Made by a program: the position numbers and the translations under genes. The notes beneath the pieces were generated by a model, which saw nothing but the letters and a program-made list of their open reading frames with translations, did not search any database and had not been told where the DNA came from. A DNA stretch of 64,000 bases from PALSA-693 sp963780345 (GTDB lineage Bacteria; Actinomycetota; Acidimicrobiia; Acidimicrobiales; Palsa-688), in contig CAWABU010000007.1 in the NCBI GenBank assembly GCA_963780345.1, forward strand, positions 124,001 to 188,000. Direction: 5' to 3'. Shown one piece after another: positions 52,540 to 60,903 of this stretch; the first letter of the stretch is position 1; every line of letters starts with the position of its first letter.

Positions 52540-53847
52540 GTGCCCGCCGCCGATTCCACCGCCGCGATAGAAGCCGCCTACCGGATCGAGTTCCCCCGGG
52601 TGGTCGCGGTGCTGGCCGCCTTCACCGGCGACATCGCCCTGGCTGAGGATCTCGCCCAGGACGCCCTGGCCGACGCCCTCCGCCAGTGGCCACGCGACGG
52701 CACGCCGAAGAACCCCGGGGCCTGGCTCACCGCGGTAGGGAAGCGCAAGGCCATCGACGCCTTCCGCCGCCAGCGGAGATTGGCGACCAAGTACGACCAG
52801 GTCGGACGCGAACTGCAGGGCGTTGCTGCCCTCGATGACCTGGACGACGCGGCCCTTGGTGAGGTCTCGGCCGAAACCATTGCCGACGACCGGGTTCGAC
52901 TGATCTTCGTAGCCTGCCACCCCGTCCTGACGCTGCCCGCTCGAGTGGCGCTTACCCTGCGCCTGGTCGGTGGCCTCACGGTACCGGAGATCGCCCGGGC
53001 CTATGTCGTCGCTGAGCCCACGATGGCGCAGCGAATCGTTCGGGCCAAGAAGGCCATCGCCCGGGCGGGCGTCCCCTTCGAGGTCCCCGTCGGTGAGGAT
53101 CGCTTGGCCCGTCTGGCTGCCGTGCTCGAGGTCATTTACCTCATCTTCAACGAGGGCTACTCCGCAACCTCGGGTGAGGATTGGGTCCGGCCTGACCTTT
53201 GCGGCGAGGCCCTACGCCTGGGCCGCGTGCTGGCGGGCCTCATGCCCGGCGAGCCCGAGGTGCACGGCCTGGTGGCGCTTATGGAGTTCCAGTCCTCTCG
53301 CCTACACGCCCGCGTCGGCCCCACCGGCGGGCCCGTTCTCCTGCTCGACCAGGACCGCCGCAGGTGGGACCGCCTCCACATCGGCCGGGGCGAGGCCGCC
53401 CTGGTCCGGGCGGACCAACTGGCAACGACCCGCGGCCCCTACGCTCTGCAGGCCGCCATCGCTGCCGGCCACGCCCGGTCCTTCCGGCCCGAGGAAACCG
53501 ACTGGGATGAGATCGTCGCCCTCTATACCCAGCTGGCCCGGATCACCCCTTCGCCGATCGTCGAGCTCAACCGCGCCGTTGCGGTGTCGCGGGCCTCGGG
53601 GCCGGCTCCGGCCCTGGCCCTGGTGGACCTCCTGGTCGCGACGGGCACGCTCGAGCGTTACCACCTGCTCTACAGTGTGCGAGGTGACCTGCTCGAGCGG
53701 CTCGGTCGCCACGCCGAGGCGGCGTCCGAGTTCGAGCGGGCGGCGGCACTGGCCACCAACGGTCAGGAGCGCACTCTTCTCTCCGAGCGCGCCCGGGCTA
53801 GTCGCTCAGTCAGCGCGACCGGCCCCGACGGCCCTGCGGTGGGCTGA
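52540..53847 (+). CDS. ECF42-type RNA polymerase sigma factor
   Basis: The 435-aa protein has sigma2 (about 10-85: EAAYRIEFPRVVAVLAAFTGDIALAEDLAQDALADAL in segments, PGAWLTAVGKRKAIDAFRRQRR), sigma4 (about 118-168: RVALTLRLVGGLTVPEIARAYVV) and a long C-terminal domain with TPR-like repeats (FNEGYSAT, ELNRAVAVSRASGPAPALALVDLL, YHLLYSVRGDLLERLGRHAEAASEFERA). The extension defines ECF42 and replaces an anti-sigma factor in controlling activity. Start GTG. Confidence 0.93.
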   Translation: MPAADSTAAIEAAYRIEFPRVVAVLAAFTGDIALAEDLAQDALADALRQWPRDGTPKNPGAWLTAVGKRKAIDAFRRQRRLATKYDQVGRELQGVAALDDLDDAALGEVSAETIADDRVRLIFVACHPVLTLPARVALTLRLVGGLTVPEIARAYVVAEPTMAQRIVRAKKAIARAGVPFEVPVGEDRLARLAAVLEVIYLIFNEGYSATSGEDWVRPDLCGEALRLGRVLAGLMPGEPEVHGLVALMEFQSSRLHARVGPTGGPVLLLDQDRRRWDRLHIGRGEAALVRADQLATTRGPYALQAAIAAGHARSFRPEETDWDEIVALYTQLARITPSPIVELNRAVAVSRASGPAPALALVDLLVATGTLERYHLLYSVRGDLLERLGRHAEAASEFERAAALATNGQERTLLSERARASRSVSATGPDGPAVG

Positions 53848-53964
53848 CGGGCGCCGACGTCGGCGGGTGCGATCCTTTGATCATGGACCGCCCGGTCAGG
53901 ACGACGCCTTGATCCTGGCGGTGGCGGCGGGCCCGGAGTGGATGAGCCACGAGTAAGTCGCGCC

Positions 53965-55005
53965 CTACTTCCCTTCGGTCGCGGCGATCACCGCCTTGGC
54001 GACGTCACCCCACCGACTGATGGATTTGGGGTTGCGCCGGTAGTCCGTGCCCACGTCGTAAAGCACCACCCGGGCGGCAATGCCCCGATAGCGTTCGACA
54101 ATCCGGTCGGCCAGGTCGTCCCAGGTGGCTTCAATGATGAAGTGCTGGAGTATGTCGTCGGTGATCACCGCGCTCATGCCGGGCAGGTCCCCAACCTTCT
54201 GTTTCTCTCGCACGCGCCAGGTCGTTTCCGGGAATCCCACTCGCTCGAACTGGAAGGCGTAGTTAGGCGTCGATCCATAAAACGCGATCTGGGCGCGAGC
54301 GGTCTCCCGTCGGGCGGCGATGTCGTCGGGGCTGTCACCGACCGCCGTCACGCAGGGCACGATGAGCGACACCGCGGCCGGATCGCGCCCGGCCTTTGCC
54401 GCGCCGGCCGCGACTTCAGTCATGACGGTGTGGCGCAGGTAGCTGACGCTGTTAAGGGGATGGACGTGGACCCCGTCCGCCCATTCTCCTGCCATCCGCA
54501 GCATCCACGGGTTGACTGCGGCGATGTCCAGAGGAGGATCAGGATAGTCGATCGGACCCGGGCTCCATTGGGCCGGCAGCAGGCTGAAGGAGTAGAAGTC
54601 GCCCTCATGATCGAGCCGCGACTCACCACGGTACGCAGCGAATATCTTCCGCAGGGCTACCAGATATTCGCGCAGGCGCGGTCCGGGCGGATCAAAGGCT
54701 GAAGAGTAACGTCGTTCGATGTGGGCGCGCACCTGGGTGCCCAGGCCCAAGCGGAAGCGGCCCCGGCTGGCCTCGGCCAACTCCCAGGCGATGCTGGCCG
54801 TGACCATGGGGCTGCGCGGAAAGGCCACGGCGACGCCTGTCGAGAGGTCGATGTCGGCCGCAAGGGCGGCGACCGCACAGGCGAGGTAGGCGGTTCGCCC
54901 CGTTTCGGTCAGCAGCAGCCCCGAGAAGCCGGCCTCGGCCACGTCTTGCGTCAAAACGGGCATGTTCCGAAGCGGCACTCCGCCGATCATCATGTCAACC
55001 TTCAC
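53965..55005 (-). CDS. LLM-class F420-dependent oxidoreductase
   Basis: The 346-aa luciferase-fold protein has VDMMIGGVPLRNMPVLTQDVAEAGFSGLLLTETGRTAYL in its first strands, LSTGVAVAFPRSPMVTASIAWELAEASRGRFRLGLGTQVRAHIERRY over the barrel core, and MLRMAGEWADGVHVHPLNS. The TxEtxRtayl variant resembles Mycobacterium Rv-type LLM groups. Start GTG 55005 with AGGAG 5 bases before it; the frame is open upstream. Confidence 0.92.
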   Translation of the reverse strand: MKVDMMIGGVPLRNMPVLTQDVAEAGFSGLLLTETGRTAYLACAVAALAADIDLSTGVAVAFPRSPMVTASIAWELAEASRGRFRLGLGTQVRAHIERRYSSAFDPPGPRLREYLVALRKIFAAYRGESRLDHEGDFYSFSLLPAQWSPGPIDYPDPPLDIAAVNPWMLRMAGEWADGVHVHPLNSVSYLRHTVMTEVAAGAAKAGRDPAAVSLIVPCVTAVGDSPDDIAARRETARAQIAFYGSTPNYAFQFERVGFPETTWRVREKQKVGDLPGMSAVITDDILQHFIIEATWDDLADRIVERYRGIAARVVLYDVGTDYRRNPKSISRWGDVAKAVIAATEGK

Positions 55006-55191
55006 CGCTGCTCCTCTGCTCCTCACGGCGCGCCAGCGTGGCAATGACCTGTCGACGATTGATTGTCGTCCGGCCCTGGGCCGGATCGTTGAGCCGACGC
55101 GGCGTTTATCCTAACCCGGCGCCAAAGGTCGCCCAGGCTCCTCGTCCCGGCTCTCCTTCCTGGATCCTCCTACCGTTCGAGGCCAGCGGCA

Positions 55192-56550
55192 TCAAGGCAA
55201 CGGCATGGCGTCCGGTTCGTCGGGCAAAGCCAGCGTGGGGTGGGGCGTGGCCCGATGGCCCAGGAAGATCGGACGGTTGGCGTGGCTGAAGAGCAGCGGC
55301 AGCAGCTCGCTCGAGCGGACCGGACCGTACCAGCCATCTCGGGCCGGCCATTCGCCGAATACGGTGACCCGGTCGGGGCGGACGGTCGGTCCGGCGATCA
55401 CCAGGGGGGTGGGGTCGCCGGTATGCAACACCCCGTGTATCGACGGGGTGGCGTGGTCGCCGGTGACGGCGACGATGGCCTCGTCGGCCATGGCTTCGAC
55501 GGCGGCCAGTCCAGTATCGAGGGCCTCCAGTACGTCCCGTTTGAATCCCGGCCGCTTGGCGTGACCGGCCTCGTCGGTGACCTTGGTGTGGACGTGCACG
55601 AACCGGGCGCCGCCGGCGATGAGACCCCCGGCGGCCTCCAGGCGGCTGGCCATGTCATCGGCGAGATTGTCGCCCGGTGCGATGTGCGACTCGGCCATTC
55701 CGAGCAGGGCGGCCAGCCCCCGGTACAAGCGGGAATCGGTCACAGCCCCGCCCGCCACGCCGGCGTGCTCGGCGAAACAGGGGAGGAGTTGGCGGGCCCC
55801 CGACCACTTGGTGGTGAGCAGGTCGAGGGCAGGCCTGCCGCGCCGCCGGCGATCGTCGTTGACCGGGCTGCTGACCAGGACGCGTCGGGCTTCAAGCAGT
55901 ACGGCATTCAGCTCTGACGCCAGAGCCGCGGCGTCAGGGCCGGCGGGGTCGGGGCCGGCAGCCTGCATCGGTTGGACCCGCAGCCACGGATGAAGCTCCT
56001 CGAAGAAGGGATCGGAATCGGTGACGTCGGCCCGCTCGTGACGGGTCAGCAGGAGGATGGCCTCGCCGGCCCCAACCCGGTGCATGCGGATCCCGTACCC
56101 ATCCAGCAGCGGGACGAGGGCTCGCAACAGGTGTTCGGCGTCGGCGGTGTCGTCACTGGCGGCGCGCCCGGTGACCCAGGCCCGGCCGTCGAGCACCTGC
56201 GAGGTGCGCAGCGCCCCGAAGGTGACCGCCACTCCGGGTGGCACGTCGACGCCGGCACCAATCCCTTCCAGCACGGCCCGGCCGGGGAACGGCACGTCGC
56301 CGAAGCCGAACATGGACCAGTGGGCCAGCTCCGATGCCGGTGCTCGCCCCCAGCCGAAAGGGATATGCCAGCCGGAGGCGCCCTGGCGGGCCAGCCGGTC
56401 GAGCACCGGCGTGTGGGCCGCCTCGGCCGGGGTTCGGTGGCCAAGCTCGGGGCTGGGGCGGTCGCCGAGGCCGTCGAGCACGACCAGGACGACCGGGAGG
56501 CGATCATCGTCGAGGCGGGGGTCAACCTCCCCATAACCCGGTGGCTTCAT
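55192..56550 (-). CDS. phosphoglycerate mutase-like metalloenzyme (apgM type)
   Basis: The 452-aa alkaline-phosphatase-superfamily protein has VVLVVLDGLGDRPSPELG (metal Asp), TPAEAAHTPVLDRLARQGASG, the phospho-Ser site PASELAHWSMFGF, VHVHTKVTDEAGHAKRPG and IVAVTGDHATPS (metal Asp/His). ApgM interconverts 2- and 3-phosphoglycerate, but relatives act on other phosphoesters. The ATG overlaps the TGA of the NMN-adenylyltransferase-like gene, so the two are coupled. The insertion SSPVNDDRRRRGRPALDLLTTKWSG in parts (about 240-265) is uncommon. Confidence 0.85.
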   Translation of the reverse strand: MKPPGYGEVDPRLDDDRLPVVLVVLDGLGDRPSPELGHRTPAEAAHTPVLDRLARQGASGWHIPFGWGRAPASELAHWSMFGFGDVPFPGRAVLEGIGAGVDVPPGVAVTFGALRTSQVLDGRAWVTGRAASDDTADAEHLLRALVPLLDGYGIRMHRVGAGEAILLLTRHERADVTDSDPFFEELHPWLRVQPMQAAGPDPAGPDAAALASELNAVLLEARRVLVSSPVNDDRRRRGRPALDLLTTKWSGARQLLPCFAEHAGVAGGAVTDSRLYRGLAALLGMAESHIAPGDNLADDMASRLEAAGGLIAGGARFVHVHTKVTDEAGHAKRPGFKRDVLEALDTGLAAVEAMADEAIVAVTGDHATPSIHGVLHTGDPTPLVIAGPTVRPDRVTVFGEWPARDGWYGPVRSSELLPLLFSHANRPIFLGHRATPHPTLALPDEPDAMPLP

Positions 56551-57086
56551 CCTCGCTCCCGGATCGGGACGTCGTCGAGGAGTTGACGGAGCAGCGGGAC
56601 GGTTGCGGCCGGGACCAGAGCCTGCCACTCGCCACCGGACCACATGTGGGCGCGTATGTCACTGGACGACAGTCGGCCGGCGGGGTCGCCGTCGAGCAGA
56701 GTCACCGAGTATCCCCCGAGGGCGAGTCGGCGGGCCTTTTCTCGCTCCCAGTCGCCATAGGCCCGGACAAACTGGCGCGCCGTCACCGGTACGTATTCGG
56801 GCCACAGCTCGGGACGGGTCAGATCGAAAGGGACGACGGTCGTCTCCCCGGCGTGGCCCCATTCGGCGAGGGCTGCCTGTAGAAGAAGGCCCCGCTCGAA
56901 GTACGTGAACGGATTCGCCCCCGGCGTATGCCGGTGCGCCGATGCTGCCTCTGGGCGGCGGGCGCGCGAATCCGGATTGGTGACGGCGACGACGACATGT
57001 CCGCAGTCGGCCAACGCCAACTCCAACAAGGCCAGATGCTGGCCATGCACGGGCTGGAACCGGCCGGTCACGCAGCCGAGCGACAT
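56547..57086 (-). CDS. nicotinamide-nucleotide adenylyltransferase-like protein (NadM type)
   Basis: The 179-aa nucleotidyltransferase has GRFQPVHGQH (8-17; the HxGH motif as HGQH), VAVTNPDSRARRPEAASAHRHTPGANPFTYFERGLLL in pieces, DLTRPELWPEY and the second motif RLSSSDIRAHMWSGGEW (S/T-xx-R). It is closest to the archaeal NadM form, unusual in bacteria where NadD is common. It may form NAD or act on another nucleotide. Coupled to the phosphomutase-like gene by 4 bp. Confidence 0.85.
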   Translation of the reverse strand: MSLGCVTGRFQPVHGQHLALLELALADCGHVVVAVTNPDSRARRPEAASAHRHTPGANPFTYFERGLLLQAALAEWGHAGETTVVPFDLTRPELWPEYVPVTARQFVRAYGDWEREKARRLALGGYSVTLLDGDPAGRLSSSDIRAHMWSGGEWQALVPAATVPLLRQLLDDVPIRERG

Positions 57087-57168
57087 CACGGCTCGAATCT
57101 CCTGCCGACGTTGTCGGGCCGCTGCCCGGAAAGGCGGAATCCGGGGGCACCCTGGTGGCGCGTCCCGG

Positions 57169-58418
57169 TCATTGCTGGGATTCCGTCCGCAGGAGGCCGC
57201 GGGCGATGGCATTTAACTGCACCTCGGTTGTTCCTGCCGGAATGCGGAGGTTCCTCGCCACGCGGAACAGTTTTTCCTCGGGTGATCCACGTCGTAACCC
57301 GCTCGCCCCGTGTACCTGCACCGCCCGGTCGCTCACCCGGAAGAACGCTTCGTCGTTGATCACTTTCACCAGGCTGACCAATCGGGGGACGTCGCGGTGG
57401 AGCGGGATCTCGAAGGGCCCCAGCTGATCGAGCCCGGCCTGAGCCACGAGGGACGTGGCCCGGGCCTGGTACACGTCAAGATCCATCTCGGCGATCAGAT
57501 GCTGGACGGCCTGGAGGTCCCCGATCGGCCGGCCACCGGACCGGCGCTGGCGCGACCGCTCCACCGCCCGTTGGATCAGCCATCCACCCCATCCCGCGCA
57601 CATGCCGCCGCGGCAGAGCCGGCGCCAGTTGATGTACGTCATGGCCAGTGCGAAGCCATCACCGATCTCCCCGACGACGTTGTCCGCCGGCACCCTGACC
57701 TCGTGGAGCTCCAACTCGCCGGTCAAGCCGTCGTCCATCATGGTCGGAATGTCCCCGACCCGACGAAAGCCGGGCGCGTCCTTGTCGACCAGGAACATCG
57801 ACAACGATCGGGTCCCCGCCCCCGGGTCCGTCACCGCCACCACCTGGATGACGTCGGCAAAATGGGCGTTGGTGATCCAAGCTTTGCGGCCGTTGATCAC
57901 CCAGTCACCGCCGCGGCGCTCGGCGCGGGTCGCCATGCTCAATACGTCACTGCCGACGCCCGGCTCGGTGTTGGCGAACGCGGCCGTCATTTGGCCTTGG
58001 ACCAAGGGCAGCAAATACTGCTGGCGGGCGGCGTCGGAGAAGTGCTCGCACACCGGGCTCGGACCCTCGGTCCAGGCCAGACCGGCCAAGCCCAGCCCCA
58101 GACCGGAGCGCCGGTAGACGAACTCCTCGACGTGGTGCATCTCCACCCTGGTGTAACCGCCTCCCCCGAAGGGGAGGGCGATGTGCGGGGCGTACAGACC
58201 GGCGGCGCCGGCGCGCCGCTGCACCTCCCGGCGGGCCTCCCACATGATCGGGTGCATGCGGCCGGCGGGGTCGTGGCGGGGCTGGCCGGGCGTCCCGACC
58301 TCGGCGTCGGCCAGGCTGCCTCGATCGAGGCGACGTCTTCGTCGAGAAACCGCCCGAACCGGTTTTGGTAGTCGCGCACCCGCTCGCTGGGATCGATGCT
58401 CGCTTGGCCTTCGCTCAT
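57169..58418 (-). pseudogene. acyl-CoA dehydrogenase with a one-base frameshift
   Basis: The N-terminus MSEGQASIDPSERVRDYQNRF..VASIEA is in one frame (ATG 58418, AAAGGAGG before it) and continues one frame over as LADAEVGTPGQ, RMHPIMWEARREVQRRAGAAGLYAPH and a full ACAD body: GVGSDVLSMATRAERRGGDWVINGRKAWITNAHFADV in segments, HGASGLRRGSPEEKLFRVARNLRIPAGTTEVQLN. One C missing in the run at 58314-58315 explains the break. If the base is an assembly error, this is an intact 416-aa enzyme. Confidence 0.8.
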
Positions 58419-58490
58419 CGTCCTCCTTTCACCGTATTGACGCCCCGAGCCCTACGGCCGGTCATGGTCCGGGCGCGGACGGCCTGAGCG

Positions 58491-58503
58491 TAGGCTGCGT
58501 GAT
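58491..58503 (+). promoter_or_regulatory. candidate leaderless -10 of the VOC gene
   Basis: TAGGCT (58491-58496) is 7 bases before the GTG at 58504. No Shine-Dalgarno. Confidence 0.4.
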
Positions 58504-58863
58504 GTGACCACTCCACCAGACTGGGCCCGGCCGGTGGTGCACTGGGAGATCACGGCCACCGACCCCGAGGCCCAGAGCGGCTTCTACCGTTCCCTGTTCG
58601 GTTGGGACATCGGCGAAGGTCCCATCCAGGCGATTGCCCCCGGTTTAGGTGGTCCGGAGCCCGGTCCCGCCGGTCATATCCGTGAGGGGGCCCGGCCCGG
58701 CGTGAGCCTGTACGTTCAGGTCCGCGACCTTGACCACTCGCTGGTCACGGCCGAATCGTTGGGCGCCTCGATCACCGTCCAACCCTTTGACGTCCCCGGC
58801 GGCCCTACCCTGGCTGCCATCGAGGACCCCGAGGGCAACACTGTCTTCCTGGTCCAGCAATAG
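58504..58863 (+). CDS. VOC-family protein
   Basis: The 119-aa glyoxalase-fold protein has VVHWEITATDPEAQSGFYRSLFGWDI, GVSLYVQVRDLDHSLVTAESLGASI and LAAIEDPEGNTVFLVQ. Substrate unknown; single VOC domains form dimers. It is divergent from the acyl-CoA dehydrogenase gene. Confidence 0.9.
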   Translation: MTTPPDWARPVVHWEITATDPEAQSGFYRSLFGWDIGEGPIQAIAPGLGGPEPGPAGHIREGARPGVSLYVQVRDLDHSLVTAESLGASITVQPFDVPGGPTLAAIEDPEGNTVFLVQQ

Positions 58864-58967
58864 CTGAGCTGTCGGCCAGAATCCTCACGCTGGAAACTGG
58901 CCGGGTAAAGACCTGGTTGCCGCGCCTGAGCAGGGTCGCGGCTTTTGGTCGAGTTCGCAGGCAGCCA

Positions 58968-59258
58968 CTAATCGAGCGTATCGAAGCGCTCGCTGGTCAG
59001 CGAGGCCCCGTCCACCAGTCGCGTGAACGCCTCGGCCACGGCGTCCTGCCCCCAATGTTCGCTGGCCTGGTCTGCATCCGCGTCGCTACCCCACAGGTCG
59101 ATCACCAGCCAGGACCCATCGCGACCCCGAGCGGTGGTCCGCCGCACCAATCCCGGCTGCTGGTAGGCGAACTCGGTCTGGACCCGCTGGTCGGCAGTCC
59201 GGAATGCCGATTCGTCAACACCCGCTGCCAGCCGGAATCGCAAAATCTCGACGACCAT
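58968..59258 (-). CDS. small ferredoxin-fold (antibiotic monooxygenase/Dabb-like) protein
   Basis: The 96-aa protein begins MVVEILRFRLAAGVDESAFRTADQRV, then YQQPGLVRRTTARGRDGSWLVIDLWGSDADA, the pattern of dimeric alpha/beta-barrel monooxygenase-like proteins. No good Shine-Dalgarno. The frame is open upstream across the 17-bp repeat array, which is not protein-like. Converges with the VOC gene. Confidence 0.7.
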   Translation of the reverse strand: MVVEILRFRLAAGVDESAFRTADQRVQTEFAYQQPGLVRRTTARGRDGSWLVIDLWGSDADADQASEHWGQDAVAEAFTRLVDGASLTSERFDTLD

Positions 59259-59295
59259 AAGAATCAGACCGTATCGCCACCATCGCCGCCTCCGC

Positions 59296-59380
59296 CTCCT
59301 CGGCTGGCGGGGCTCCTCGGCTGGCGGGGCTCCTCGGCTGGCGGGGCTCCTCGGCTGGCGGGGCTCCTCGGCTGGCGGGG
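59296..59380. repeat. five identical 17-bp tandem repeats
   Basis: Five exact copies of CTCCTCGGCTGGCGGGG at 17-bp period. It lies between the start of the ferredoxin-fold gene (minus) and an LLM gene (plus). 17 is not a multiple of three, so it is not a coding repeat. Confidence 0.95.
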
Positions 59381-59555
59381 CACCGACCGAGAACGTCTTC
59401 GCCTCGTGTACCTTTTGTGGATCAGCCGCCGGCACTCATGCCGCCGTGGGGTCAGGTGGGGGGGCCTGCAGTAATCCTCCGGCCCAGCGGGTCGCCTGGC
59501 CGGGCCGCTAACCTGGGGCGAGCGAGCCACATCGCCGTTCCGGCGACGAGAGAGG

Positions 59556-60617
59556 ATGATGAGAATGAAGATTGGGGCTGGGATCGCGATCGGTGGCCGG
59601 CGGGACTTTCGGGACGCGGTAGAGCAGATCGCCGACATGGAGAAGGCCGGGCTCGACGTGGTGACCTCCGGCGAGGCCTGGGGCTTCGACGCCTTCACCC
59701 GGCTGGCCTACATCGCCGCCAGGACGGACCGGGTCCAGCTGGCCACGGGCATCGTCAACGTCTTCTCTCGTTCACCCAGCACGATCGCAGCGAGCGCGGC
59801 GAGCATCGATCAGATGTCCGGCGGCCGCTTCATCCTCGGCCTGGGAAGCTCCGGCGCGCAGGTGATCGAGGGATTCCACGGCATCCCGTTCGAGAAGCCC
59901 CTGTCACGCATCATCGATGTGATCGGTGTCTGTCGGATCGCCTGGAGGCGGGAGAAGATCGTTTACTCCGGTAAGGCTCTCTCGGTCCCGCTGCCAGCCG
60001 GCCAGGGCCTGGGCCTGGGTAAGCCGCTCAACTTGATGGATTACCCGGTGCGTCCGGACATTCCGATCTGGTGGGCGGCGCTGACGCCGAAGGCGGTGGA
60101 GTCCGCCGCTGAGTTCGCCGACGGGTGGATCCCCATTCATCTCATTCCCGAGCAGGTTGGCGCGGTGTGGGGCGAGGCGCTGAAGGCGGGCCTGGGGCGC
60201 CGGGGCGAAGGGCGGCTGCCCTTCGAGGTCAGCGTCAGTGTCAACGTGGCCATCGGAGAGGACCTGCCGGTCGAAGAGTTGAGGGACCAGTACCGCCCCC
60301 ACCTCGCTCTCTACGTGGGGGGGATGGGCGCCCGCGGCGCCAACTTCTACAACGACATGGCCGTCGCTTTCGGTTACCCCGATGAAGCGAAGGTCATCCA
60401 GGATCTCTACCTCGACGGGAAGAGAGCGGAAGCCGCCGCCGAGGTTCCTGTCGAGTGGCTCGAGAAGGCCCAGCTGATCGGGCCCAGGTCGTATGTGCAG
60501 GAGAGGATCAGTGCCTTCAAGGAGGCGGGCGTGACCGCCCTCACCATCAGCCCGGTCGGGGGTCAGGATCCGGTCACGCTGGTCGAGGAGATGCGCGAGC
60601 TGGTCGACCAAGCCTGA
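59556..60617 (+). CDS. LLM-class F420-dependent oxidoreductase
   Basis: The 353-aa protein has MKIGAGIAIGGRRDFRDAVEQIADMEKAGLDVVTSGEAWGFDAFTRLAYIAART over its first barrel strands (split at G-rich turns), QLATGIVNVFSRSPSTIAASAASIDQ and GRFILGLGSSGAQVIEGFHG. It is related in layout to the LLM protein at 35003 (VIEGFHG versus VMEGWHG, and NFYNDMAVAFGY versus NFYNNAF). GAGAGG precedes the ATG; ATG 59565 is an alternative. Confidence 0.92.
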   Translation: MMRMKIGAGIAIGGRRDFRDAVEQIADMEKAGLDVVTSGEAWGFDAFTRLAYIAARTDRVQLATGIVNVFSRSPSTIAASAASIDQMSGGRFILGLGSSGAQVIEGFHGIPFEKPLSRIIDVIGVCRIAWRREKIVYSGKALSVPLPAGQGLGLGKPLNLMDYPVRPDIPIWWAALTPKAVESAAEFADGWIPIHLIPEQVGAVWGEALKAGLGRRGEGRLPFEVSVSVNVAIGEDLPVEELRDQYRPHLALYVGGMGARGANFYNDMAVAFGYPDEAKVIQDLYLDGKRAEAAAEVPVEWLEKAQLIGPRSYVQERISAFKEAGVTALTISPVGGQDPVTLVEEMRELVDQA

Positions 60618-60721
60618 TCCGGACCGCGGGCGGCGGGCGCGGCCGGCGGCTGGGCCCAGCGGCGTCGCTCCAGCCCGCTACTCCAGCGGGGCGACGCCTG
60701 ACCCGTGGTCATCTGAACCGT

Positions 60722-60799
60722 TGGGCGCGTTTGGTGCTGTGGGCGCGCTTGTGGCGGTATTTCGACAGAAACCGCGCCCAAAGGGACGAAACGCGCCCA
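60722..60799. terminator. nested double hairpin, probable bidirectional terminator
   Basis: Outer arms TGGGCGCGTTT (60722-60732) and AAACGCGCCCA (60789-60799) are perfect complements over 11 bp. Inner arms TGGGCGCG (60740-60747) and CGCGCCCA (60773-60780) are perfect over 8 bp. Inner and outer arms share the same core, so alternative pairings are possible. It sits between convergent stops. Confidence 0.65.
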
Positions 60800-60830
60800 G
60801 GTTGGGGCCGGGCCGCGGGGCCCGGAGGCG

Positions 60831-60875
60831 CCCGCACTCGCCCCGCCCGCACTCGCCCCACCCGCACTCGGCCCA
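60831..60875. repeat. three 15-bp tandem repeats
   Basis: CCCGCACTCGCCCCG, CCCGCACTCGCCCCA and CCCGCACTCGGCCCA in a row, upstream of a C-rich run to 60900. Confidence 0.8.
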
Positions 60876-60903
60876 CCCCCACCCCCCTCCGTCCCGGTCC
60901 CCG

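Larger units (their letters stand above)
60618..60903. other. convergent intergenic region with hairpin and repeats
   Basis: Between two genes that end towards each other. Holds the nested hairpin (60722-60799) and three 15-bp CCCGCACTCGCCCCR-type repeats (60831-60875). No gene. Confidence 0.6.

Noticed and set aside
53850..53956. short frame ending DDALILAVAAGPEWMSHE behind the sigma factor gene
   Set aside because: Too short and without start or family resemblance; possibly a relic, but not supportable.
59296..59380. CRISPR-like array
   Set aside because: The 17-bp repeats are directly adjacent with no spacers and no cas genes nearby.
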